From assembly GCA_036939755.1 (NCBI GenBank), contig JALLAZ010001299.1, forward strand, positions 1 to 12,148: a stretch of DNA of 12,148 bases, read 5' to 3'. The notes beneath the pieces are model-generated. The model saw only the letters and a program-made list of their open reading frames with translations. It was not told where the DNA came from and did not search any database. The DNA comes from Stephanodiscus triporus (taxonomy: Eukaryota > Bacillariophyta > Thalassiosirophyceae > Thalassiosirales > Thalassiosiraceae). Numbering within the stretch: the first letter of the stretch is position 1; each line of letters starts with the position of its first letter. Positions 1 to 8,208 of this stretch are shown here, piece by piece. Both the position numbers and the translations under genes were made by a program.

Positions 1-184
1 AAGTCCGAGCGGATTTTGAATGGGGGGGGGGAGTCTTGTTGCTACACAAGATTGCGTTTTTGGCGGAAATTACCATGGTGGGGCGCTAGCTTTAAGGAGA
101 AAGGTGGCCGCCGAAAACAATTTTAGCCGTCACGGAAGTTCTGGTACAATACCTACATACGGGAGGCCATTAATGCGATGGGTG

Positions 185-244
185 CCAGGTAGTTTCCTGT
201 CACCAACCTACCGCTAGGTAGTTAGGTGACAGTAACTAGCTGGT
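185..244. repeat. Imperfect inverted repeat (hairpin)
   Basis: The inner arms 197-212 (CTGTCACCAACCTACC) and 217-232 (GGTAGTTAGGTGACAG) are complementary except for two positions, with a 4-base loop. The pairing continues outward with a small bulge (CCAGGTAGTTTC against GTAACTAGCTGG), giving arms of about 27-28 bases. It could be a small foldback or MITE-like element, or an RNA hairpin. No flanking target duplication was recognised. Confidence 0.7.
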
Positions 245-506
245 ATGCAGATTTGGGTGGCATAGGGGGGCAAAAAACATGTCGGTTGTGCGATTAATAT
301 TGGTCAAAATGTTTATGTTGCCGGCATTGGAAGGAATAAAATTTTGAATTTGAAGAGTGAAATGCGTGGAATATGTTCTTGTAAGACAAGGTTCCTATGG
401 TTCATGCGATCCGATAAGGAAGGGGGCCTCTGATGAGGCACTAACGCGCGTGCCGAAATAAGAGCATGTGGGATGTTGAGCACGGCGGGTGTTATTTTTT
501 TGACGC

Positions 507-562
507 GGTGTCCCCACAAGTAGATGTAGGGAATGGCGTCCCCGCAAGTAGATGTAGGGAAT
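507..562. repeat. 28-bp tandem duplication, two copies
   Basis: Copies at 507-534 and 535-562 are directly adjacent and differ at two positions (T/C and A/G). The shared core is CAAGTAGATGTAGGGAAT. The high identity suggests a recent slippage-type or unequal-exchange duplication. It lies in non-coding sequence downstream of the STK19-like gene. Confidence 0.85.
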
Positions 563-951
563 ATCTAGATCTCTTTGGACTTTGGAGCTCTTAATATTGC
601 GGGAAAGTTAGGGGTTTCTTGGTCAACATTTTAATATTTCTGACTCCTTGGAGAAAGATTTGGCAAAATTTGCATCCAAGAAAGCTAAACCTTTCTCACT
701 CATCGCCGAAGGAACTTAACAGTTAGATATCAAACTACTCAATAACTCACTTTTATAAGCCCAACCACTTCGGAAATATATAAGCCCACTGTATGGTAGG
801 GAGTGTTTAATCTTGAATAGGTAGATATCAAGGAACTGTGTATAGATACTCATGCAATTGTATGGAAAATATAGCTTTACCCTGTATTGCCCCCACCTCT
901 CATGCAATCCTTCGAAGCCGATCTTGTTCACTGTAAAAAAATACCATTGCG

Positions 952-2415
952 TCACTCCGCCAATCGAATGAACTGCTCTCCAGTGCAAGTCTCGTTTATC
1001 CGGATCCATCCCTTGGCCAATAGGTCCATCACGACGAATTTCCCGGATTGAGCATACCTCATCCCCTTGCTCCCCTCGCGCGTCCTCCCATTCGTCGTCG
1101 CTGTTGCGACGGACGCGACGAAGCCGTCTCCGTCCCTCCCGTCGCCCTCCCCTTCCCCCGCGTCACGCCACGCCCGTCGTCCCGCGATGCTCCTCTCGAC
1201 GGCCCGTTCCAGCTCCATCCGTCCCCTCTCGCCGTTCGGACGACATCGCAACCGTCGCAGGACGTCCGCCCGCCCGAGCTCGATGGACCTTGCGGCCCTG
1301 CCAAGTCCCGGGAGGGAGAACCAGTACCCGCCCCGGCGGCCGCCATCGTCGTCGCCACCGCCGGGCCCGACGTGCCTCTTCGGAAGCAGCAGGCCGGCGT
1401 GGGTCAATTGCAGTATCATGTCCCTCGTCCGGTCCGACGAGTAACGACGACGATTTCGACAATCCGCGGCGTTCGACGTCGTCTCCGACGCACGCACCTC
1501 ATCCTCCATTTCTCTGACGTCCCCCCCCCGAACGTCGTGGTCCCACCCGTCGCGGAGCTCGTCCAGCTCAAGCGACGGGGCCCACGTCCTCCCCGCGAAA
1601 CGGGGCAGGAGGACGTTTACGAACCAGGCGTGGACTTCCTCCCGCGGCGCCGCCCGGGTCGTCGTCGCGGTCGAGTTCGTCGAGTTCGTCGAAGACGAGG
1701 AAGACGACGACGATCGGTCGGCGCCCCCCGACCCCAACGCTATCCCCGATGCGACGACGTAGACGGACGTTTCCATGATCGCAACGTCCTCCCCGTCCTC
1801 GTCGTCATCTTCGTCGCCGCATCCGACGGTCAGGCCGTGGAGGCGCAGCGGCCGAACGGCTCCAGAGCCGAGGAGCCCCCGGACCTCCCGCTCGGCGTGC
1901 GCACACCTTCCGTGGCGCGACGACGACGAGTACGAGTACGTCGACGATACCGAGCCGACGAGGGCGTGGAGCAGCGTCCCCCTTGTCATGAAGGGCGCCG
2001 CGCCTCGGACGGCGGCGGCGTCGGCGGCGGCGGGGGAGAATATCGGACAGTAGGCGCAGGTCTCGGACATGGCGCCGAGCCCCCCCCCGCCGGCGACGGC
2101 GGTCGGGGGGGAGGTGTAAGCGCGCAGGCACATGAGGGCGTCGCTCGGGAGGTCTTCGAACGGCGCGGCGGCAGGATCATCGTCGAACTCGTCGTGGATC
2201 TCGTCGCCGCGTCGCCTCGACGACGACGACGACGACATCGACCACTGACGCCGTCGGACCGAGGAGATTCGTTCCCCGTCATCATCGTTCCGAGCGGGAT
2301 GGACGAGGGCACTGGCGGTCGGCGTCGCCTTTGACGTCGTCTTCGTCTTCTTTTTGGCCCGGAGGACGATGCCGCCCGCCACGCGCTTCGGCGGCGGTCG
2401 GCAATCGGATGCCAT
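952..2415 (-). CDS. STK19: STK19-like winged-helix protein (transcription-coupled repair factor homolog)
   Basis: A 487-residue intronless frame. Blocks that match the human STK19 sequence as I know it, in order: FEDLPSDAL near residue 86; a winged-helix block REVRGLLGSGAVRPLRL at 177-192; VHAWFVNVLLPRF at 261-273; MILQLTHAGLLL at 333-344; YWFSLPGLGRAARSIELGR at 364-382; and the C-terminus GMRYAQSGKFVVMDLL...FIRLAE, which ends where the human protein ends. STK19 was named a kinase but is now regarded as a DNA-binding winged-helix protein acting in transcription-coupled nucleotide excision repair with stalled RNA polymerase II and TFIIH. No kinase motifs are visible here. Basic residues at 9-25 and 54-69 could be nuclear signals. 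Ser, Asp and Gly tracts expand the loops between domains. The start at 2415 is chosen because its context is ACCATGG and an E2F-like site lies just upstream. An in-frame ATG at 2481 would add 22 residues (509 in all) but would place that site inside the coding sequence. The family call is by remembered similarity, with no search run. Confidence 0.82.
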   Translation of the reverse strand: MASDCRPPPKRVAGGIVLRAKKKTKTTSKATPTASALVHPARNDDDGERISSVRRRQWSMSSSSSSRRRGDEIHDEFDDDPAAAPFEDLPSDALMCLRAYTSPPTAVAGGGGLGAMSETCAYCPIFSPAAADAAAVRGAAPFMTRGTLLHALVGSVSSTYSYSSSSRHGRCAHAEREVRGLLGSGAVRPLRLHGLTVGCGDEDDDEDGEDVAIMETSVYVVASGIALGSGGADRSSSSSSSSTNSTNSTATTTRAAPREEVHAWFVNVLLPRFAGRTWAPSLELDELRDGWDHDVRGGDVREMEDEVRASETTSNAADCRNRRRYSSDRTRDMILQLTHAGLLLPKRHVGPGGGDDDGGRRGGYWFSLPGLGRAARSIELGRADVLRRLRCRPNGERGRMELERAVERSIAGRRAWRDAGEGEGDGRDGDGFVASVATATTNGRTREGSKGMRYAQSGKFVVMDLLAKGWIRINETCTGEQFIRLAE

Positions 2416-2604
2416 GGTGACTCTATCGTGTGTGTACCTCTCTATTACTTTGGCGGGAAAAATCGCCAAATTCATAACCAAAAAACAAAGACAGTCTACG
2501 AGATGCGTGCAAACAGAACTCTTGTAGTACCACCTTTACACGGTAAACGAATCTACACGACATCATAATTGTTTTATCCTTTTCCCCAAGAAACCAAGAC
2601 AGAG
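2416..2604. promoter_or_regulatory. Compact divergent promoter between the STK19-like gene (-) and the Gly/Met-rich gene (+)
   Basis: Only 189 bases separate the preferred start codons of two head-to-head genes, so both 5' UTRs and core promoters must share this stretch. The composition is AT-rich between two GC-rich coding regions. No clear TATA box was assigned. The strongest motif is the E2F-like pair at 2449-2470. Shared control of the two genes is inferred from spacing alone. Confidence 0.6.
2449..2470. promoter_or_regulatory. Inverted pair of E2F-like sites
   Basis: TTTGGCGGGAAA at 2449-2460 is a full E2F/DP consensus; its reverse complement contains TTTCCCGC. Seven bases, TTTGGCG (2449-2455), recur as a perfect inverted copy CGCCAAA (2464-2470) with an 8-base spacer, so two half-sites face each other. 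It lies 34 bases upstream of the preferred STK19-like ATG and 135 bases upstream of the plus-strand ATG. E2F/DP/Rb control of S-phase and repair genes is known in plants, animals and algae. That it operates here is inference. Confidence 0.6.
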
Positions 2605-3052
2605 ATGGACGGTTTCAACATGATGGGCATGACGCCGGCGGGCGGAGGAGGCGGAGGGGTGGGTGGGGGTGGCGGCGGGGGTGGGGGTAGTGGCGCGGGC
2701 GAAAGCAACTCAGCGAAGAAGGCAGTTCACGTAAAGGTGCGTGCGGTCATTCATTCACGCCTCGCCATGACCTGGACGATGACTGTGCCTAATAATTTTT
2801 TTTGTGTTGTCTCTTTCACACATAATAATAATAATATGATGGTATTGTACCACCACACCATAGTGGGCCGGCAAGACCATCGCCTTGGGCACATTTCCAC
2901 AGTCGCAGGCCGAGGAAAAATGCGCGAGGGCGAAGGCCCTAACGCGCGCGTGGCGATCCACCATGCGCCCCAAGCCCACGAGGGAGTGGGTGATGCTCGA
3001 ACTGGAGAGGCTGGGAGTGCGCATCGTGTCCGGTAGGGCGGGCCGACGGGGG

Positions 3053-3084
<32 letters not shown>

Positions 3085-4438
3085 CGACGGGGATGGCGAC
3101 GATGACGATTCCGGCGGGAATAAGAATCAGGGGATGAATAAGATGAAATACGACGCGATGGGCGTGGGGGACATGATGATGATGGGCGGAGGCGGAGGGG
3201 TGAGCACTTTTTTCGTGCTCTTCACGAAGTACTTATGAGTGTGATCGGTGTTTTGAATCAAGAATTGACGTACCTCAATTTATATATATTTGTTTCTGCT
3301 ATTATATTCCAGATGGGGAACATGGGAGGAATGAACATGGGAATGGTGAGCTGATAACGTAACATTTTGATACTTCACATCTTTGTTGCAGATCTCTCAA
3401 GAATACCACTTTTCGTTGATATTTTAGGGCATGTTGGGCATGGGCGTGGGCATGGGCGTGGGCATGGGCATGGGCATGGGAAACATGAACATGATGGGGG
3501 GAGGAGGTGGTGGTGGGGGCATTTCCAGCGGCAACAGCGTTGGCTCGGGTACTTCCAACAATCGTCCCATGGTTGGAGGGGGATCTGCCGCGGCCTACGA
3601 AGCAGCGCGTGCCGATCATTATCGCAAGCTGGAGGAGAAACAAGCCGACAAGGGCAAGATCAAGAGGGAAGGGAACAACAGCATGAACATGAACCCCATG
3701 GACGCCATGGCGGGCGGTGGGATGGGCATGAATAACGCCATGTCCGGCGGAGGCGGAGGAGGTGGAAACATGATGCCGACCTTTGGCCTTTCCGTGAATC
3801 CCAATCAGCATTACGAGATGCTCAAGCTGCATCACATGAATCTCCTAAATGAAATCCAAGAAACTACACTGATGATGAACTTGTACCAGCAGCAGCAGCT
3901 TCAGCAGCAGGGAGGGGGAGGGGGTAGAATGGGATACTACGGTGGCGGAGGGAGCCAAATGGGGGGCCTAGGCAACGGAATAGTTGGCAGTGGAGGACAT
4001 CAGATGGGGACTGGAGGCAACTCGAATTTCCTGATGGGAATGATGAACCAGAATCAGGGAATGGATGGTGGAGGCATGGGCGCCGGTGGAATGGGCGGGG
4101 ATGGTAATAATAATATGATGGCGGCCCCTCAAGCTAAAAACGAAGTGCAAGGCCATGATAATGCATCTCTTAGCAGTGCCAGTGGGAGCGGCAGCTTGGA
4201 ACCCGCCTCCTTGTCTAACAGTTTAAGTGGCAGTGCCACCAACATTGGCAAGACCACTGAAGAACGCGCTCTCTTTTTGCAAAAGCTCAAGGACGACATA
4301 GCACAGAGAGAGAAGGAGGCGGCGGAGTTAGAAGCCTCGCTCGGCGTCGACAAGAGGAGGAATGATAAAGATGATGTCGATTCGTCGTCGAAGTCGTCAA
4401 AACGAATGAAGAAGGAAGCCGAGATGACCCCCATTTGA
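2605..4438 (+). CDS. Gly/Met-rich coiled-coil protein, four exons, probably nuclear; function unknown
   Basis: Proposed exons are 2605-2736, 2864-3199, 3313-3345 and 3428-4438, giving 503 residues. The introns (127, 113 and 82 bases) begin GTGCGT, GTGAGC and GTGAGC, end in TAG, CAG and TAG, and are all phase 0. A donor at 2731 (GTAAAG) is a same-phase alternative that removes two residues. Residues 1-36 are mostly glycine. Residues 45-101 form one compact, well-ordered domain (WAGKTIALGTF, then helices rich in Ala, Lys and Arg, then EWVMLELERLGVRIVSG). Its start recalls the last strand and helix of an AP2 domain, but I cannot name it. Next come a ten-Asp run (108-117), Met-Gly repeats (157-190), a helix at 224-238, a long amphipathic helix running into poly-Gln (294-328), and a C-terminal coiled coil (about 442-470) followed by basic KRR and KRMKK clusters. 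Coiled coils, poly-Gln and basic clusters suggest a nuclear scaffold or transcription-related factor; this is inference. The gene shares a promoter with the STK19-like gene. Confidence 0.72.
3053..3082 (+). repeat. (GAC)10 trinucleotide repeat, coding poly-Asp
   Basis: Ten uninterrupted GAC codons lie within exon 2 of the Gly/Met-rich gene. They encode residues 108-117 and continue into an Asp/Gly-alternating acidic stretch. A pure repeat using one codon suggests ongoing length variation by slippage. Confidence 0.9.
3428..3482 (+). repeat. GGCATG/GGCGTG hexanucleotide array, coding Met-Gly repeats
   Basis: Near-perfect six-base units encode alternating Gly with Met or Val at the start of exon 4. 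The 33-base exon 3 just upstream encodes the same kind of sequence (MGNMGGMNMGM). The repeat tract is therefore split by an intron, which suggests that the tract or the intron expanded within an originally continuous repeat. Confidence 0.85.
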
Positions 4439-6015
4439 AGTCGATGATGGATGTTTTTTTTCATTATTTGTATCGTAGCATAAGATACCGTAGTAATTCT
4501 CGATCTCGAGGACGAGGTAAGGAAATTGCCATGGATAAATAATGAATAATCCTCAATGCATAATATTATGTATAATCTTCTTTTCGTTCTTTCGTTCATA
4601 TCAGGAGATATTCCAGTTTTGTCATCATATGTTGTAGTTGACGACAAGAAGTGTTTCAACCCTGCCTCGGCCGAAGTAAAATATTTCCCCAATCCAGGCC
4701 CAAGAAAGGGGGAAAACCCCCCAAATAGCGACGAGGCTGGAGATAAGTGAAGACGGAATAATCTGGGCCGGCCCGTCCTGGTGGCGCGGCCCGTCGAAAA
4801 AACTGGCGGTGCATTCCCATCATTCGGTCGAGCCAGACATCCGGGTTTGGCGCCCTGAAAAAATTCCCCTCCATGTCGTTGCCGCTTTGCTCAAGCTCAG
4901 GAACCCCGGCCGCCGGCTAGCATGCAGGCGACCACGCGTCCCAGGAATCCTCGACGGTGGGAATGATATTATATTCCCGAATACTACTCTCATGTGGCAG
5001 GGATCCTCCATTCCCCCCGTGCAGGCGAATACGGGAGAGAGAAACATTCGTTTTCGTATCCGCCAAAATATCGATGTCGATATCGGAAATCATCGAGATG
5101 GGAAGATATCCCCATCTTTTATTTTCGGGTCAGTTTCCCGTTTTTTTTCGGAGAGTTCCGGCCCATCGCCGTCGCGGAGGTCGGTCGGCCTCGGGACAGT
5201 GCCTCCGCAGCTCGACCGGCCGACGCCCCAAGCGCGGCCAGGATTTCGGAATCGCTCCACGTGGGACGAATCCTCGCCTCGGGGGGAATAATCCGTAGCC
5301 GTCCGTCGGTTGGTCGGCGGGTAAGCGGCTCGACGCAGCTCGGATGGCGGGCGCGGGGGGGGGCCGACGCCGCCTCTCTCCCGCCAGGCCGCCGTGTCCG
5401 CCACGATCGGCCGTCGTAGCAAGGGCGCGCCCCAACCGCATCCGTCTCCGTCTCCGCCACCCACGGAGCGCGGCCGGATCGTTCGCAATGCCCGTCGGAG
5501 GCGACGACGTCATCCCTGCTACTGCCTACCACCGCTGGCGAGGAGGGCAGGTGCCCCCGGCCGGTTGGGTTCGTCGTGTCGCGTCGCCTCCCACATCATC
5601 GTATGAGCCGCTGTCTCTCTCTCGCGATCCGGGGGACGGTCTTTCGGCTTCCTTCCCGTTCCTTGGTCAGAACAACCCGTCGGGCGAGGGCAACTCTCGT
5701 CGCATGCATCCATCTCAGTGAACAAGTCCTCGTTTCGCAAATCGCGCGCCCCGGCCGGCGATGCGGCCCATCCAGAGCTCGGTGCTCTTTCGCACTACTT
5801 ATCTCTCTAGAGTGATAGATACCTCTGCCGGCACCGCGAACCGGCCGCCATGTTTGGCGTTTGGCACACGGAAAACGTTAAACAAAAAATACACCAACTT
5901 GTGTCACTGGCAAAAACTGGATTTTGCCCCAAACCTCCGAAACAACAACAACAACATAATCTCGACCCCGCCCCCCGCCCCCGCCCCTTCTATCTAGACA
6001 TCTGTTGCGAGGACA
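4439..6015. other. Intergenic spacer, no convincing gene
   Basis: The first 300 bases are AT-rich and probably hold the 3' UTR of the Gly/Met-rich gene. A small perfect hairpin, GGGGGAAAACCCCC, lies at 4708-4721. From about 4750 to 5830 the sequence is GC- and CpG-rich. Overlapping open frames exist in all six frames there, but their products are Arg/Pro/Gly-rich with no domain or motif, as expected from composition alone. The last 150 bases become AT-richer and pyrimidine-rich just before the YjbQ start, and are the likely core promoter and 5' UTR of that gene. An ATG at 5850 opens a frame that overlaps the YjbQ start out of phase. If it is transcribed it would act as an upstream ORF. Confidence 0.55.
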
Positions 6016-6846
6016 ATGGCTGCGTCTCGTCGCATCGTGCTGATCCTGCTATCGGTCGTCATCCTCCTGCCCGCGATCGGCATGGGATTCATCCCTCGTT
6101 CGCGAAGCGCGGCGGTGGCGCCGGGCAGCCCGCGAGAAATGCCGCCGACGCCCCCCCCGCGAGGCGTCGCCCGACATTCATCGTCGTCGGCGGAAGACTC
6201 CTCCTCCCCCGCGCCTCTTCCTCCCCCAAGCCCCCCGTCGCATTCGTCGCCGTCCGGGAGGCCGATGTGCGCGTACCGGACGATGACCGTGACGCCGACG
6301 GGACGTACTACCGACGACGTCGGCGACGTCGTGCCCCGCCAGGCGGTGAGCGTCGAGGACCTGACGCCGAGGCTCAGGTCCGTCCTCTCCGAGAGCGGCA
6401 TGAAGGACGGGGTCGTGCACGTGATATCGCGTCACACGACGACCGCGATTACCATCAACGAGAGGGAGACGCGGCTGGCGCGGGACGTGGAGGATTACTT
6501 CCTTAGGATATGCCCCCCCGACGAGCGTTCGTCGAGCGATCGGAGGGCACGCGGGGTTCGGTACCTCCACAACGACATAGACATGCGTCCCGACGGGGAG
6601 GACGAGGCCGAGCGCTGTCGCATCAACGGGTGGGACGTCGACGATCCCGCTTCTCTAGAGAGATGGAGGGTGCAGGAGCCGATCAACGCACATTCTCACC
6701 TGATATCGATGATGCTCGGTAGCTCGGAATGCATCCCGGTCGTGGACGGGGAGATGGTCATCGGGGAGTGGCAGAGCGTTCTCATGGTCGACCTCGACGG
6801 ACCTAGGAATAGGACAGTGGGGGTGCAGCTCATGGGATACCAATAG
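6016..6846 (+). CDS. yjbQ: YjbQ/UPF0047-family enzyme with probable plastid-targeting presequence
   Basis: The protein has 276 residues and no introns. The C-terminal part (about 87-276) carries the YjbQ family pattern: GMKDGVVHVISRHTTTAIT (128-146) with TINERE following, DVEDYF (157-162), YLHNDIDMR (183-191), INAHSHLISMMLGSS (223-237), IPVVDGEMVIGEWQS (240-254) and DLDGPR (259-264). The family is annotated as secondary thiamine-phosphate synthase because bacterial and archaeal members can replace ThiE weakly; the in vivo role is unsettled. The conserved His residues, Glu-Trp-Gln and acidic residues are present, so the enzyme should be active. Residues 1-24 are a hydrophobic signal peptide (RRIVLILLSVVILLPAIGMG). 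Phe25 and a Ser/Pro/Arg-rich stretch of about 60 residues follow, resembling a diatom bipartite plastid presequence. A plastid place would fit thiamine synthesis. The start context ACAATGGC is good. An insertion (PPDERSSSDRRARG) lies between the second and third motifs. Confidence 0.88.
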   Translation: MAASRRIVLILLSVVILLPAIGMGFIPRSRSAAVAPGSPREMPPTPPPRGVARHSSSSAEDSSSPAPLPPPSPPSHSSPSGRPMCAYRTMTVTPTGRTTDDVGDVVPRQAVSVEDLTPRLRSVLSESGMKDGVVHVISRHTTTAITINERETRLARDVEDYFLRICPPDERSSSDRRARGVRYLHNDIDMRPDGEDEAERCRINGWDVDDPASLERWRVQEPINAHSHLISMMLGSSECIPVVDGEMVIGEWQSVLMVDLDGPRNRTVGVQLMGYQ

Positions 6847-7442
6847 GAGGGAGTGGCGAATGCTTCGCGGAAATGAGGGATATATATATATAAATATAAC
6901 TACTAAGTCTAGTAGAAAAGTGTGTTGATGACAACGACAATCTTCGCCGATGTGAGCAGGGGTGCGCAAAAAATGATATCTTCCCCCAAATGATGATTGC
7001 ATTCACGATTGGATGGAAACACGTCTTAGTAAAAATGTCGAATCTCATGGCGCATGGGATGGGACCGGACTGTTCGCGGCTGCTCGCGAAGGCGATAATT
7101 CATATTGCAGTTTCTGCGCAGGTGGTTTTGAGAGGAGTGGAAAGGATTTAAGGATGCAATGCATAACGGAGAACTAGTTAGTTAAACCACCGCTCACTAC
7201 TTAACTCGTCTTGATCAAAAACTAACTAATTTTTGCGTGTGAAACAGAAGAAGAACCTTGCGAAGTGACACCATTCACACATAAAAAGTTTTTCCTAATT
7301 TAATACAATATGAAATTAACGCTGGTACACCAACAGTTGGACAGGGTGTCGAGCCCAGCCACAAACCTCATGAATATCGGAGGCGGAGAGGATGTCGAGC
7401 CCAGCTGTACCAAACACAAACTCTTCCAGAAATGTTCCCATA
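6847..7442. other. Convergent intergenic region
   Basis: It lies between two converging genes and must hold the 3' UTRs of the YjbQ-like gene (+) and secreted gene A (-). A short TA-rich tract occurs at about 6880-6898. The part from about 7241 belongs to the tandem duplication shared with 8366 onward. Direct copies of GTCGAGCCCAGC occur at 7348 and 7394. No gene or RNA motif was recognised. Confidence 0.6.
7348..7405 (-). repeat. Direct repeat GTCGAGCCCAGC in the 3' flank of gene A
   Basis: The 12-base block occurs at 7348-7359 and 7394-7405 in copy A but only once (8464-8475) in copy B. Copy A therefore carries a local 46-base partial duplication downstream of its stop codon, within the presumed 3' UTR. 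Confidence 0.8.
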
Positions 7443-8208
7443 TCAGTTGGTAGGCTGACGCGTAGGTGCTTGGGTGGGCCACGGCACGTCATACGGGAAG
7501 CAAATCTCCGGAAAATCCACAGCATCGATGTCAAAATCAAACGCACCATCCGCAAATCCTTGCATCAAAAGTGCGGCAACAGATTTATAGTCTTTTTCCA
7601 ACGACTTATAATAGCACGTCTTGATCATCTGCGTCCACAGACCGTTGTAGAAGGTACATACTACTCTCTCATCATTAGGGCCGGTAAATGGAAGAGTTGG
7701 TAGATGAGCCACCCCCGAGTCTTTACCTCGTTTAATTATCTCTGCCGAGGTAATGTTCTTCGTGACCCATTGTGCAACCAATTCTTTATAGATTTTATTG
7801 GTCGCAACCGAGTGAGCAACGAGAACGATATATCCTGGCTGACCTGGGATCCCCATGCCTGCAGGGGGATTGACACTTTTGATATATATCGATTGAGCCA
7901 CGGCTGGGCCGACAAAGCTACAGTCAACCCTTTCGTCTTCTTTCAAGCCGCGGAGAGCAGGAGTCACAGCATCAGCTGTGACGGTGTTCGGGGCCACATC
8001 CGCACGGGCGGGCTTGATGTCCTTCGGGTGAGATGAGAGGAAAGCAAAGAGCGGTTAGCGGTCGATCCGAAGCCGCAAAGAATGACAGCGTGGGGTAAAC
8101 ACCGGATCAGGTGCCAATTGCCACCTTTTCACTGACCTGAGCGGTTGCCTTGCCGGTCGATGCGGCCGCTGCCAAAGCAATGAAGAGTTGGAGTCCGAAG
8201 TTAATCAT
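7443..8208 (-). CDS. Secreted protein, copy A of a tandem pair; family not recognised
   Basis: Two exons: 8208-8137 (24 residues) and 8021-7443 (192 residues and stop), 216 residues in all. The intron 8136-8022 (115 bases, GTCAGT...CGAAG) is phase 0. Reading through it meets a stop, so splicing is required. Exon 1 is almost exactly a signal peptide (MINFGLQLFIALAAAASTGKATAQ) with an ATA|Q type cleavage site. The mature part has four cysteines, in VDCSF, VVCTF, KTCYY and EICFP, probably two disulfides. It has helical blocks (AHSVATNKIYKELVAQWVTK; KSLEKDYKSVAALLMQGF) and an acidic patch, and ends in PTQAPTRQPTN, a Pro-Thr tail of the type common in diatom secreted and wall-associated proteins. 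No enzyme motif is seen. The start is fixed by near-identity with copy B at the nucleotide level. The family may be lineage-specific, and its role is unknown. Confidence 0.8.

Larger units (their letters stand above)
1..951. other. Gene-poor left flank
   Basis: No convincing gene is seen on either strand. The open frames are short, have no recognisable motif and lack coding-like composition. The stretch contains a G homopolymer near 20-31, an inverted repeat (185-244) and a 28-bp tandem duplication (507-562), both listed separately. The part adjoining 951 must carry the 3' UTR of the minus-strand STK19-like gene. Base composition drops sharply from the GC-rich coding region to AT-richer sequence just below about position 950, which supports the gene end there. 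Confidence 0.6.

Noticed and set aside
57..70. E2F-like sequence TTTTTGGCGGAAAT near the left edge
   Set aside because: It does not match the consensus on either strand as well as the site at 2449, and no adjacent gene is visible.
1048..2334. Long plus-strand open frame of 428 codons opposite the STK19-like gene
   Set aside because: It is an antisense shadow caused by high GC content. Its product is Arg/Pro-rich with no motif, while the minus strand matches the STK19 family along its length.
4809..5740. Several overlapping open frames of 100-160 codons on both strands
   Set aside because: They occur in all frames of a GC/CpG-rich stretch, give Arg/Pro/Gly-rich products without domains, and none stands out over the others.
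5994..6570. Alternative frames overlapping the YjbQ-like gene
   Set aside because: The 6016-6846 frame has the conserved family motifs. The others are shadows.
7300..7555. Minus-strand frames downstream of gene A that share GWARHP and VYQR with copy B
   Set aside because: The frame relation to the main coding sequence differs between the copies because of indels. The similarity is explained by homologous 3' flanks rather than by a coding extension.
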